Source: [Eubacterium] yurii subsp. margaretiae ATCC 43715
GTDB lineage: Bacteria; Bacillota; Clostridia; Peptostreptococcales; Filifactoraceae
Direction of reading: 5' to 3'
Assembly (NCBI GenBank): GCA_000146855.1
Contig: GL405246.1
Span: 88,429-113,048, forward strand
DNA: 24,620 nucleotides
Part shown: positions 14,867 through 22,708 of the stretch, piece after piece
Position numbering within the stretch: position 1 is the first letter of the stretch
Layout: each line of letters opens with the position of its first letter
Notes under the pieces: generated by a model
What the model was told of the DNA's origin: nothing
Seen by the model: the letters and a program-made list of their open reading frames with translations, nothing else
Database searches by the model: none
Program-made: the position numbers and the translations under genes

Positions 14867-14935
14867 TACAGTAAATTATATTAAGTAGAAAACTGCAAGC
14901 TAATATAGTTTTTAGAGAAAGTTTACTGTATTTTT
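14867..14935 (+). terminator. Terminator of the murJ-csaB operon
   Basis: An outer stem TACAGTAAA (14867-14875) pairs with TTTACTGTA (14922-14930) and is followed directly by TTTTT. An inner pairing TATATTA with TAATATA extends the structure into a long, partly paired hairpin. It begins 33 bases after the csaB stop. Confidence 0.65.
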
Positions 14936-14995
14936 AAAGTTATTAGTATAGGATTTAATACTAATGGTTAATAAAATAGATATTAGTAAAAAAAC

Positions 14996-15004
14996 TGCTA
15001 TAAT
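14996..15004 (+). promoter_or_regulatory. Extended -10 promoter for the acyltransferase gene
   Basis: TGCTATAAT, 34 bases before the start codon. It lacks a clear -35. It is the third identical copy of this word in the window. Confidence 0.5.
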
Positions 15005-15038
15005 TTTAATCTATTTATAAAAGATAAAAGAGGGAAAG

Positions 15039-16082
15039 ATGCAAGAGAGAAATTACAAGATTGACTTCATAAAAACTATGGCGATAATTTTTGTAATAGG
15101 CATACATGTGCTGGCAAATGCTCTGTATGATTACCAAATAGGCTCTAAGAGTTTTTTGATAACAGCCTTTTATAGATCTGTCGTGGCGTCTGCAGTACCT
15201 CTTTTTTTCATGTGCTCAGGGGCACTGCTCTTTGACAAGTCAAGGGATATAAGCATAAGGGATATTTTCAAAAAATATATACCAAGGGTATTGATACCGC
15301 TGATATTTTGGGCGAGTATATATGAGCTCTTCCAGCTCTACTACAGATATACTCAATTAGGAGTAGTGGAGATGGAGAGTATCAAACTTGCACTTAAAAA
15401 TATGATATATTTCAACCATAACTATCAGCTGTACTTCATCTATATAATGTTTTTATTTTACTTACTTACTCCGATAGTCAAAATATTTATTAACAATGCT
15501 AAAACTGAGCATATAAGATATTTCTTGCTTGTTTGGTTTGCTCTTGGTATAGTATTGCCGACATTTTTGGGCTTTGAAGTGGTGGGGAGATTTCGCAATC
15601 TTACTCAATACATCTCCATGCCTATGGGTTATGCGTCCATTGGATACGGAGTATTGGGATATTATATATCGCAAAATGTCAAGAAAACTTCTAAATATGT
15701 ACTTGTCTTTGTATCAGGGCTTGTGCTTTCCATGATACTTACCATAGGGCTATGTATGTACAAAAATGATGTGGACATCACATTTTGGGGAGGTATGTCC
15801 TTTACTGTGGCGATGATGTCATACGGATTTTTCGGCATGGTTTATTCAAGTGATTTTAAGCTTTTTAGGTCAAAGTTTGTAGCTAAGCTTTCAAATGCTT
15901 CGTTTGCAATATTTTTAGTACATGATATATTTTTGAAAATCTTATTTTTCAAAGGAATTCAGACCTCGTCTTTACCGGTGATAATAGCAGTACCTACAGT
16001 TATGCTTATAGTATTTATATGTAGTTACATCCTGTACTTACTGCTTTCAAAGATAGGCTTTGTAAGGAAGTATTTGATATAA
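15039..16082 (+). CDS. Membrane acyltransferase (acyltransferase-3 family)
   Basis: An integral membrane protein of 347 aa that probably moves acetyl groups across the membrane onto a surface glycan. It starts with the family's typical RNYKIDFIKTMAIIFVIGIHV, in which the conserved His lies in the first membrane helix, and continues with LFFMCSGALLF and about ten hydrophobic segments up to IAVPTVMLIVFICSYILYLLL. GAGGG at 15030-15034 is 5 bases upstream of ATG. It follows csaB after a terminator and has its own promoter, so it is a separate unit. The position suggests O-acetylation of the same wall polysaccharide, comparable to acetylation of pyruvylated wall polymer in Bacillus anthracis. That role is inference; O-antigen-like or teichoic acid substrates are equally possible. 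Confidence 0.88.
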   Translation: MQERNYKIDFIKTMAIIFVIGIHVLANALYDYQIGSKSFLITAFYRSVVASAVPLFFMCSGALLFDKSRDISIRDIFKKYIPRVLIPLIFWASIYELFQLYYRYTQLGVVEMESIKLALKNMIYFNHNYQLYFIYIMFLFYLLTPIVKIFINNAKTEHIRYFLLVWFALGIVLPTFLGFEVVGRFRNLTQYISMPMGYASIGYGVLGYYISQNVKKTSKYVLVFVSGLVLSMILTIGLCMYKNDVDITFWGGMSFTVAMMSYGFFGMVYSSDFKLFRSKFVAKLSNASFAIFLVHDIFLKILFFKGIQTSSLPVIIAVPTVMLIVFICSYILYLLLSKIGFVRKYLI

Positions 16083-16201
16083 GGAGTATTTACGTAGACT
16101 GTAAGTTGCTGTCGAGATATTTTACAATAATTATTGACGAATATTATCCATAAATTAAATAGAAAATAGTATAAAATTATAAATTTGTATAGGAGATTAT
16201 T

Positions 16202-16372
16202 ATGAATAAAGAATCTTTACATTTTTTGATAGATGCTCTAAGTCCTGAGGATTATAAGCTGACTTATGATTTTTTGTCACGTCTTACAAAGGATAAGAAC
16301 AAGGACATCAAAAATCCTCTATTTGACGAGTCCATAGATATAGAGATAATGATGGAAGGATTGGATGCATAA
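16202..16372 (+). CDS. Small acidic protein (56 aa), unknown
   Basis: A short frame begins with ATG 16202, 6 bases after AGGAG, and ends with TAA at 16370-16372. The peptide starts MNKESLHFLIDALSPEDYKL, then TYDFLSRLTKDKNKD, and closes with an acidic tail containing NPLFDESIDIEIMMEGLDA. The composition is typical of coding DNA. A helix-loop-helix core (FLIDALSPEDYKLTYDFLSRL) resembles the short amphipathic helices at the N-termini of some antitoxins and DUF2281-like small proteins, but there is no toxin gene beside it. It lies between the acyltransferase gene and a small membrane protein gene, with which it may be cotranscribed. Confidence 0.65.
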   Translation: MNKESLHFLIDALSPEDYKLTYDFLSRLTKDKNKDIKNPLFDESIDIEIMMEGLDA

Positions 16373-16467
16373 GGAATAGTATATTTTTTGTAGATAAGAT
16401 TAGCTTAATAATTTTTGCGGTATTTATACCTTGAATATTAAAATAGACTATGTTTTTATTGTATTAT

Positions 16468-16473
16468 GAGGAG
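16468..16473 (+). promoter_or_regulatory. Ribosome binding site deciding the 16483 start
   Basis: GAGGAG, 9 bases before ATG 16483. The upstream in-frame ATG at 16450 has no comparable site. Confidence 0.55.
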
Positions 16474-16482
16474 TGGTTTATT

Positions 16483-16971
16483 ATGGTTGTTATGGTTTTG
16501 CTGGCACTTGATTTTTTTATTATAACTGTGGGTTTGTTTGCAGTAGCAGCCTTTTGCTTAGGTGCACTCATCTGCTATGGTTTACTTAGCGTATCATTGA
16601 CCTGCCTTGCAAAAAATAATGGCTATGGTAAATATGCACTACTTGCATGGATACCGCTTTTAAAGTTCTTACTGGTAGGTATGCTCTGTGGTGATGTGGA
16701 GTTTCTTAATCTGACTAAGGTAAGGGGAGTTATACTTTCGGTTTTGATGATAGTTTCTTTTTTTGCTATTAATTTAAATACATTTGGAATGATTATGGCT
16801 TTGGTATTTATGATGTCTTTTCTTCATGTATCCTATGGTCTGCTAAGAAAAATACACAAGCCTTCTGCACCATATATGACTTTTTTGGCAGCTATATTTC
16901 CAATAATTCCTATAGCCTTTATCTTTGTAAAAAGAAATGTTATATTTGAGGAAACTTATATAGTAGAATAA
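16483..16971 (+). CDS. Small multi-pass membrane protein, unknown
   Basis: A protein of 162 aa with four to five membrane segments: VMVLLALDFFIITVGLFAVA, LGALICYGLLSVSLTCLA, the segment around LLAWIPLLKFLLVG, VILSVLMIVSFFAINL, FGMIMALVFMMSFLHV and AAIFPIIPIAFIF. The NGYGKYALLAWIPLLKFLLV stretch resembles a motif I have seen in small Firmicute membrane proteins of unknown role (aromatic-Trp-Ile-Pro after a small Gly-rich loop). The ATG chosen is 9 bases from GAGGAG; an ATG 33 bases earlier has none. It stands alone or with the 56-aa gene 110 bases upstream. No function is assigned. Confidence 0.75.
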   Translation: MVVMVLLALDFFIITVGLFAVAAFCLGALICYGLLSVSLTCLAKNNGYGKYALLAWIPLLKFLLVGMLCGDVEFLNLTKVRGVILSVLMIVSFFAINLNTFGMIMALVFMMSFLHVSYGLLRKIHKPSAPYMTFLAAIFPIIPIAFIFVKRNVIFEETYIVE

Positions 16972-17024
16972 TATATGATATAGTAAATTTTTATAGGATT
17001 ATAGAAAATATTATTTTGCTGTTT

Positions 17025-17145
17025 ATATTGTAGTTGATACTATTATCTATTTAATCTATGGATATTTTAAAAATAGTATATGATTTATGATTTTATTATA
17101 AATGTTCTGAACATATTTTATCCATTGTTTTATTAGGTTGTAGTA
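17025..17145 (+). repeat. Intergenic element, copy A
   Basis: The stretch aligns over its whole length with 22709-22838, with shared blocks such as CTATTTAA-CTATGGATA, TTATAAATG and ATATTTTATCCAT, then TATTAG near the end. Identity by eye is imperfect, with small gaps. Copy B lies directly upstream of the NlpC/P60 gene, so copy A may be an orphaned upstream region. Confidence 0.5.
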
Positions 17146-17210
17146 TGAATCATAGCAATGCTAATATCATTATTAATTTAAGCAATATTATTAATCATTA
17201 AATAGAGGCA

Positions 17211-17272
17211 AAAAAATATCGGTTATCGACCTAAGAATTAAATTCAAATTCCAAAGTCAATAACCGATTTTT
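17211..17272. terminator. Bidirectional terminator after pulA
   Basis: ATCGGTTATCGAC (17218-17230) pairs with GTCAATAACCGAT (17256-17268), 13 positions with one mismatch. TTTTT follows on the plus strand, and a run of A precedes it, giving a T-run on the minus strand. It sits 62 bases beyond the pulA stop and can also stop leftward-facing plus-strand transcripts. Confidence 0.75.
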
Positions 17273-17333
17273 AATAATGGTTATAAGTATTTATTCTAAT
17301 AACTTAAATTTCTAAAAAAGCATACATACTAAT

Positions 17334-19238
17334 CTAATTCATCTTTACCAGCATTGCTGATTTTGCCTTTACACTAAGTTGATTTTCCAAGGAATACATT
17401 ATATCAGCTGATGCATTGTGGCTGTCTACATAGACATCCGCCTTGCTCCATATGGGCACATCTATATCTTCAGCAAGCGGATTGAGTATCAGCATAAAGT
17501 TTTTGATGTGCATTATAAATGCCCCATATCTTAAATCTGTAAATGATATATTGTCGCATATTTCTCCGGCGGTCTTCATCCTGAATTCGTAAAAGTTCTT
17601 TTTAATAGCTATAAGCCCTCTATAGTAGTCCACCACGTCGCTGTATCTTGTTATATAATTCCATTTTAGAGAGTTCAGTTTGTCGCTGGCGTTATAGCTG
17701 TTGTGATTATAGAACTTGCCGTCGTATTTTGACCTCAAAAACTCCTGACCTGCTTGTATAAACGGTACTCCTTGAGATAGAAATATCAACACCGCTCCCA
17801 GTTTATCCACCGCTATTATGTCATCTTCGCTTGCATAAATCATAGATAGTCTGAGCTTGTCGTGGAAGGTATAGTTGTCATGTGCCTCCACATAGTTGAC
17901 TGCCTGCATGGGATCATCTGTCCAACAATATTCAATACCTCTGTTTACCGACGGATGGAATATTCCGCCACAAAGTAAGGATTTTACTATTTCAGAAGTT
18001 CTTTCATTATCTCCGTTTATATATCCGCAGTTTTTTTCATCAAAGACATTGCCCTTGATTATATCTCTAAAATCATCTGAAAACATTGAAATGGCAGGTA
18101 CCTTTACAGCGTTTGACTTTACAGCCCTTCTTTCGTAACAAAGTGGGCTGTCTCCACCTGTCCATCCTTCACCGTAGAGTACGATGTTAGGATTTATCTC
18201 CTTGAGTTTTTGACTGCAGATATTGAGTGTTTCTATGTCAAGCAAGCCCATGAGGTCAAATCTGAATCCGTCGAGCCTGTATTCACTTGCAAGATAGCAG
18301 AGGGAGTCTATAATAAACTTTCTCGCCATCTTCCTCTCGCTTGCTATTTCGTTGCCACAACCTGAGCCGTTGGCAAAATATCCGCCGAAGTGCCTGTAGT
18401 AATAGTGAGGTACAATCTTGGAAAATGAAGAGTCAAAGCCGTGATAGGTGTGATTGTACACCACATCCATCACTATGCCCAGTCCCTTTTCGTGAGCCTT
18501 CATAACCAGTTCTTTGAATTCTCTAACTCTGGAAAGTCCGTCATAAGGATTTATCGAGTAGGAGCCTTCCAGTACATTGTAGTTGTCAGGGTCGTAGCCC
18601 CAGTTGTAAGACGGCTCTGCTGAGGACTCATCCACTGTGCCGAAGTCAAATACAGGTAGCAGATGTATATGTGTAACTCCGAGATTTTTGATATAGTCCA
18701 GTCCAACCACATCTCCAAGCGAGTTTTTCACATTATCTTCTGTAAATGCCTTAAATTTTTTCTTAAATACAAATGAGGCATTTTCGTCAGATGAAAAGTC
18801 ACGCACATGTAATTCGTATAATATTGCCTCATCCTTTGATTTGATATGAGATGTGTCGTGGCTGTAGAATCCTTCAGGTGTAACATCATCCCTGTCAAAT
18901 ACCATACCCATTTTTCCGTTTACTCCGGAAGTTTTGGCGTATATGTCTATGGTTTCTTCCACCTTGCCTTCTATATCTACACTGTAGGTATAAAAAACAT
19001 TTTTGTTATCTCCTTTGAGAGTGTATTCCCATACACCGTTCTTCTTTAGTAGCATGTCATATTCTGCTACTTTGCTTTTTGCAATACTTTTACCGTACAG
19101 ATTCAGTCTGATGCCCCTTGCTAACGGCGACCAAACTCTGAATATAGTTTCTTCTTTGCTATATATCGCTCCGAGTTCTCCGTCGTAGTAAAACCGCTCG
19201 TCCAAATCGTCAAAATGATATACATCTTGGGTAATCAT
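17334..19238 (-). CDS. pulA: Type I pullulanase
   Basis: A GH13 alpha-1,6-debranching enzyme of 634 aa acting on pullulan, glycogen or limit dextrins. An N-terminal CBM48-like domain (~20-110, FRVWSPLARGIRLNLYG) precedes the catalytic barrel. The type I pullulanase signature YNWGYDP is at 211-217. GH13 regions are VMDVVYNH (256-263), DGFRFDLMG with nucleophile Asp328, LYGEGW with acid/base Glu357, and EAHDN with Asp454. There is no signal peptide, so it is cytoplasmic and points to glycogen or imported maltodextrin use. AAGGG lies 10 bases before ATG. It follows the DnaD-domain gene after only 23 bases on the same strand and ends at a hairpin. The set is complete with all catalytic residues visible. 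Confidence 0.95.
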   Translation of the reverse strand: MITQDVYHFDDLDERFYYDGELGAIYSKEETIFRVWSPLARGIRLNLYGKSIAKSKVAEYDMLLKKNGVWEYTLKGDNKNVFYTYSVDIEGKVEETIDIYAKTSGVNGKMGMVFDRDDVTPEGFYSHDTSHIKSKDEAILYELHVRDFSSDENASFVFKKKFKAFTEDNVKNSLGDVVGLDYIKNLGVTHIHLLPVFDFGTVDESSAEPSYNWGYDPDNYNVLEGSYSINPYDGLSRVREFKELVMKAHEKGLGIVMDVVYNHTYHGFDSSFSKIVPHYYYRHFGGYFANGSGCGNEIASERKMARKFIIDSLCYLASEYRLDGFRFDLMGLLDIETLNICSQKLKEINPNIVLYGEGWTGGDSPLCYERRAVKSNAVKVPAISMFSDDFRDIIKGNVFDEKNCGYINGDNERTSEIVKSLLCGGIFHPSVNRGIEYCWTDDPMQAVNYVEAHDNYTFHDKLRLSMIYASEDDIIAVDKLGAVLIFLSQGVPFIQAGQEFLRSKYDGKFYNHNSYNASDKLNSLKWNYITRYSDVVDYYRGLIAIKKNFYEFRMKTAGEICDNISFTDLRYGAFIMHIKNFMLILNPLAEDIDVPIWSKADVYVDSHNASADIMYSLENQLSVKAKSAMLVKMN

Positions 19239-19261
19239 ACATTATCATCCCTTTTTATTAT

Positions 19262-20542
19262 TTAAAAATTGTCCAAGTCATTTTTATCAAGCAAAAATTC
19301 TTCCAGCTCCTTTCCGCTAAGAGCAGGCGTGTTTACAAATGACTTTTCTTTTTGATTTTCTTTAGTTTTAGGCTTTTTAGCTTCCCTTTGTTTTTCATGT
19401 GCTTGAAGCACTTTTTCCATCTGTTCCAAACTTATGTTGCCAAACGTTATTACAGTTTCGCTTTCAAGTTTGTCATCCATTGATGACGATGTGATAAAGT
19501 CAAATAGTGAATTTAGACTAAAGTCTCTTTTTTTATCTTTTTTGATATAGTCTATAGCTGAAAGCACTATGTCTTTTTTGTAGTTTTTGTAAAGGAAAGA
19601 CATCATTTTTTCCTGAGAGTTGTCAAGGCTGTCAATATTCATGTGGAACATTATTTCAGCTTTGAAATCCGCATAACTCACCTGATTTGTCTTAGTCAGC
19701 TCTTTGTTTGCAGTGTAAAGTTTTTGCCAGTTGTCCATTATGGCGTCCAAGTATTTGAAATTAGGCGTTTTTATCTTAAGTGTCTCGTCTATCGCCTTTT
19801 CTATCACTTCTATTGAAAAATTGTAATCGTCAATCCACTTGTTCATAATCTTTATTTCAGGCTTTGTAGGTAGGCGATACTCTCCAAAATATTTGAGTAT
19901 CTTCCTATATGTCGCATATCTCTCGTTGATATTGAAAAGATTGCTGTCAAGGTCATTTGACGTATGGATGCCGTCGCTTATCCACTGCTTGATTGTGCTC
20001 ATCACCGTAGTGATAGATGAAGATTTTTTGTTGTAATATACGAACTTAAACGCCTCAACCACGACATCATAAGAGAGGTCATTATTTTTTATGACCGTAT
20101 CTATCTTTCTTATTTCGTTGGCATTCAGATTTCTTTGGATTATCTCTTCTATATTATCGTACATATTTTTTAAATTTTCATTCTTTTGTGTAAGATATTC
20201 CTCTTCGTAGGAAGTTTCGCTCTTTACAGCATATTTTTCTATAGGCAGAATCTCCACACTATAATTATCTGCGGATGAGTTTTCTATGTGATGCTTTCTG
20301 ATTAGATTGCATTTTTCGAGATAATCAAAGGCTGAAAGTACATCTGTTTCAGGCATATGAAGTTCGTTTGCTATCTGTGCATTGGTCTTTATCCCTACCT
20401 TGTCAATATTTGCAGCTAAGTAAAAAGAGTAAAAATATACTTTGAGATAGGCACTGTCTATATAAGGCAGTATCTGCTCGAAAAAAGTATTGTGAATCAA
20501 TGTATATGAAGTCGAATCAATCCTGTTCGATAAAAAAATCAT
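19262..20542 (-). CDS. DnaD-domain replication initiation protein
   Basis: A DNA-binding primosomal protein of 426 aa of the DnaD/DnaB (Firmicutes) superfamily, which helps load the replicative helicase. The N-terminal ~110 residues form a winged helix (TNAQIANELHMPETDVLSAF, then YLEKCNLIRK). Two DnaB_2-type modules follow: one at ~130-200 (NANEIRKIDTVI through VMSTIKQWISDG) and one at ~210-275 with the conserved YxxxIxxxW motif in FKYLDAIMDNW. A lysine-rich tail (REAKKPKTKENQKEK) ends the protein. AGGAG lies 6 bases before ATG. The length is nearer to B. subtilis DnaB than DnaD. In many relatives a dnaC/dnaI-type ATPase gene follows; here pulA follows instead. Confidence 0.88.
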   Translation of the reverse strand: MIFLSNRIDSTSYTLIHNTFFEQILPYIDSAYLKVYFYSFYLAANIDKVGIKTNAQIANELHMPETDVLSAFDYLEKCNLIRKHHIENSSADNYSVEILPIEKYAVKSETSYEEEYLTQKNENLKNMYDNIEEIIQRNLNANEIRKIDTVIKNNDLSYDVVVEAFKFVYYNKKSSSITTVMSTIKQWISDGIHTSNDLDSNLFNINERYATYRKILKYFGEYRLPTKPEIKIMNKWIDDYNFSIEVIEKAIDETLKIKTPNFKYLDAIMDNWQKLYTANKELTKTNQVSYADFKAEIMFHMNIDSLDNSQEKMMSFLYKNYKKDIVLSAIDYIKKDKKRDFSLNSLFDFITSSSMDDKLESETVITFGNISLEQMEKVLQAHEKQREAKKPKTKENQKEKSFVNTPALSGKELEEFLLDKNDLDNF

Positions 20543-20666
20543 CTTTATCTCCTGATATTTAAGTAAAAAAACTTCTCTTACTATATTCTATAATTAATTT
20601 TAATTTTTGTATAGTGTATTTTGAAAATTAATGCTATTATTTTGAAATTTGTACAAACATTTTTGA

Positions 20667-20828
20667 AAATTTGCTCTTTTTATTGAGAATATTACGGGGG
20701 AAATTGAGAATGGAAAAGAATATGTTCAGATTTTAATTAAAAATTTGGATAATATATTAAATGGCTTAAAATCAGCAAGATTATCCTTTAATACTAAAAA
20801 GCTGTCAAAAAGCCTTGTAATTTTATAA
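20667..20828 (+). pseudogene. Possible gene remnant (53 codons, no start)
   Basis: After a TGA at 20664-20666 the frame stays open to TAA at 20826-20828, reading KFALFIENITGEIENGKEY, then VQILIKNLDNILNGLK and SARLSFNTKKLSKS. It has amphipathic, charged composition like a real protein, but no ATG, GTG or early TTG and no ribosome binding site. It is probably the 3' part of a decayed gene. I do not recognise the family. Confidence 0.3.
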
Positions 20829-20880
20829 CAGTAAAGTTATTGATAATCTACAAAACAAATAATTTGCTAATATAACAATC

Positions 20881-20909
20881 TTGACATTATAAATGCTGAT
20901 TAGTATAAG
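20881..20909 (+). promoter_or_regulatory. Candidate promoter 1 of metNI
   Basis: A perfect TTGACA (20881-20886), 17-base spacer and TATAAG (20904-20909). It would give a leader of about 110 bases. Confidence 0.55.
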
Positions 20910-20939
20910 ATTACATTTGCGTAAATTTTTAAAATATAA

Positions 20940-20969
20940 TTGCTTAAAAAATAAAGTTTGTATTATAAT
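20940..20969 (+). promoter_or_regulatory. Candidate promoter 2 of metNI
   Basis: TTGCTT (20940-20945), 18-base spacer and a perfect TATAAT (20964-20969). It would give a leader of about 50 bases. Confidence 0.5.
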
Positions 20970-21017
20970 AAGTGGGTATTTTTATACTTATTGAAATAAT
21001 TCAATCTCTAAATATAC

Positions 21018-21023
21018 AAGGAG
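21018..21023 (+). promoter_or_regulatory. Ribosome binding site deciding the metN start
   Basis: AAGGAG, 5 bases before ATG 21029. The frame is open for 57 bases upstream to a GTG at 20972, which lies just after the -10 of promoter 2 and has no ribosome binding site. Confidence 0.75.
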
Positions 21024-21028
21024 AAGAA

Positions 21029-22006
21029 ATGATAAAGATAGAGCATTTGAACAAGACGTATAAGTCTAATAAAGTCAAGGCATTGGACGATATCAACATA
21101 GAAATAAAAAAAGGGGACATCTACGGTATAGTGGGTCTGTCAGGAGCAGGCAAGTCGTCTTTGGTAAGATGTATCAACCGACTTGAAGAAGCAGACAGCG
21201 GAAAGATAATCATAAATAATGTAGATATACTTTCTCTTTCTAAGAAAGAATTGATAGAGCAAAGAAAAAAAATAGGTATGATATTTCAAAGTTTCAACCT
21301 CTTCAGCTCCAAGACCATATTTGAAAATATAGCCTATCCGCTAAGACTGGCAAAGATGAGCGAAGATAAGATAAAGCTTAGAGTAGAAGAACTGCTGGAC
21401 ATAGTTGAGCTAAAAGAAAAAAAAGACACCTATCCCTCTCAATTATCAGGTGGACAAAAACAAAGGGTAGGTATAGCAAGAGCCATAGCCAACAATCCTG
21501 ATGTACTGCTCTGCGACGAGGCTACATCTGCACTGGATCCCAAGACTACAGCTCAGATATTGGATCTGCTCTTGGACATAAACAGGAAGACAAAACTTAC
21601 AATAGTTGTAATCACTCATGAGATGGAAGTAATCAAGCAGATATGCAACAAGGTAGCAATCATAGAATATGGTAAGATAATAGACTCAGGCAGAGTTATA
21701 GATTTATTTTCAAAGCCTGCAAATGAAAAGACTAAGCATTTCGTAGAATTTGACTACAATATACCTACTAAGATGATAAGAGGTAATCTGCTCTCACTCA
21801 CATTTACAGGAGATACTGCCACTACAGGTATAATATCCAAGATTTCAAGGCAGTATAATGTAGATATAAGCATAATCTCAGGGAATATAGACTATATCCA
21901 GGGTGAGCCTTTAGGTAAGCTTTGTGTGGAAGTGCCCAAGGAATATGACTTATCTGCAATAAAGGCTGATTTTCAACAATATAATGTAAGAGTGGAGGAG
22001 ATATAG
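21029..22006 (+). CDS. metN: Methionine ABC transporter ATP-binding protein
   Basis: The ATPase subunit (325 aa) of the MetNIQ importer for methionine. Walker A GLSGAGKS is at 36-43, the Q-loop at FQSFN, signature LSGGQ at ~138-142, and Walker B with the D-loop in VLLCDEATSALDP at ~160-172; the switch His is in VVITHEME. The C-terminal ~75 residues (RGNLLSLTFTGDTA through GKLCVEV) match the NIL domain that binds methionine and shuts the transporter when internal methionine is high. This domain separates MetN from other amino-acid ATPases. The stop codon abuts the metI ATG (TAGATG). Two candidate promoters lie upstream, and no SAM riboswitch is visible. Confidence 0.92.
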   Translation: MIKIEHLNKTYKSNKVKALDDINIEIKKGDIYGIVGLSGAGKSSLVRCINRLEEADSGKIIINNVDILSLSKKELIEQRKKIGMIFQSFNLFSSKTIFENIAYPLRLAKMSEDKIKLRVEELLDIVELKEKKDTYPSQLSGGQKQRVGIARAIANNPDVLLCDEATSALDPKTTAQILDLLLDINRKTKLTIVVITHEMEVIKQICNKVAIIEYGKIIDSGRVIDLFSKPANEKTKHFVEFDYNIPTKMIRGNLLSLTFTGDTATTGIISKISRQYNVDISIISGNIDYIQGEPLGKLCVEVPKEYDLSAIKADFQQYNVRVEEI

Positions 22007-22657
22007 ATGGAAAATTTGGTAGAGCTTTTGTACAAACCTCTTGTTGAAACGCTGTATATGATAGGCGTGTCGATGATTTTCTCCGTAATTATAGGACTGA
22101 TATTAGGTACGGTATTGGTGGTGACATCTGAAAATCACATCATGCCGTCCAAAATAATAAATAGCATACTGTCAAATGTGATTAATATTACAAGGTCTTT
22201 CCCATTCATCATACTATTGATAGTGTTGTTTCCTCTTACAAAGCTGATAGTGGGAACTAAGATAGGAACAACCGCTGCCATAGTACCTCTAAGTTTTGCT
22301 GCTACACCTTTTTTTGCAAGAATGGTAGAAACTGCGCTTAGGGACATACCATGGGGTATAATAGAAGCTGCCCTTGCCATGGGCTCTACTCCTATGCAGA
22401 TAATAATCAAGGTCATGATACCTGAAGCCATGCCGTCTATAATACAGGCTATAACTACTACTACCATAGGTGTACTTGGTTACTCTGCAATGGCAGGCTC
22501 AATAGGTGGAGGTGGACTGGGAGACTTGGCTATAGTGTACGGCTATCAGAGATGGCGTACAGATATTATGGTAATCACAGTAATAGTGCTGATTGTCCTT
22601 GTTGTAATCATTCAGCTTATAGGGGACTTCATATCAAGGAAGATAGACAAGAGATAG
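22007..22657 (+). CDS. metI: Methionine ABC transporter permease
   Basis: A membrane subunit of 216 aa with five hydrophobic segments, typical of MetI. The cytoplasmic EAA loop that docks on MetN reads EAALAMGSTPMQIIIKVMIP at ~124-143, and the end has GYSAMAGSIGGGGLGDLAI, another family hallmark. It begins immediately after the metN stop codon, so translation is coupled. No substrate-binding lipoprotein gene (metQ) follows; the next gene is a peptidoglycan hydrolase after 197 bases. The MetQ subunit must be encoded elsewhere, or the transporter uses another binding protein. Confidence 0.92.
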   Translation: MENLVELLYKPLVETLYMIGVSMIFSVIIGLILGTVLVVTSENHIMPSKIINSILSNVINITRSFPFIILLIVLFPLTKLIVGTKIGTTAAIVPLSFAATPFFARMVETALRDIPWGIIEAALAMGSTPMQIIIKVMIPEAMPSIIQAITTTTIGVLGYSAMAGSIGGGGLGDLAIVYGYQRWRTDIMVITVIVLIVLVVIIQLIGDFISRKIDKR

Positions 22658-22708
22658 GAGATTAAAGATTTGCTAAGAAAATCTATAGTATGGAGTAATT
22701 TAGCAAGT

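Larger units (their letters stand above)
16972..17333. other. Intergenic stretch: diverged repeat plus two-way terminator
   Basis: No gene is supported. The first half carries copy A of the intergenic element (17025-17145). The second half carries the hairpin at 17211-17272. An 18-codon frame at 17144-17200 has no ribosome binding site and is dismissed. Confidence 0.6.
20543..21028. other. Intergenic stretch: gene remnant and metN promoters
   Basis: This stretch separates the divergent dnaD-like and metN genes. It contains an open fragment without a start (20667-20828), TTTAATACTAA at 20787-20797, two candidate plus-strand promoters, and a small hairpin ATTGAA-ATAA-TTCAAT (20990-21005) just before the metN ribosome binding site. 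No SAM riboswitch or T-box pattern is recognisable. Confidence 0.55.

Noticed and set aside
17144..17200. 18-codon frame after intergenic copy A
   Set aside because: It has no ribosome binding site and a low-complexity Asn/Ile composition expected of AT-rich DNA.
20543..21028. Methionine (SAM) riboswitch or T-box upstream of metN
   Set aside because: No conserved core words or long paired leader were recognisable. The only hairpin is a 6-base stem near the ribosome binding site.
22135..22467. 110-codon minus-strand frame inside metI
   Set aside because: It is an out-of-frame shadow of a clear permease gene, without a ribosome binding site.
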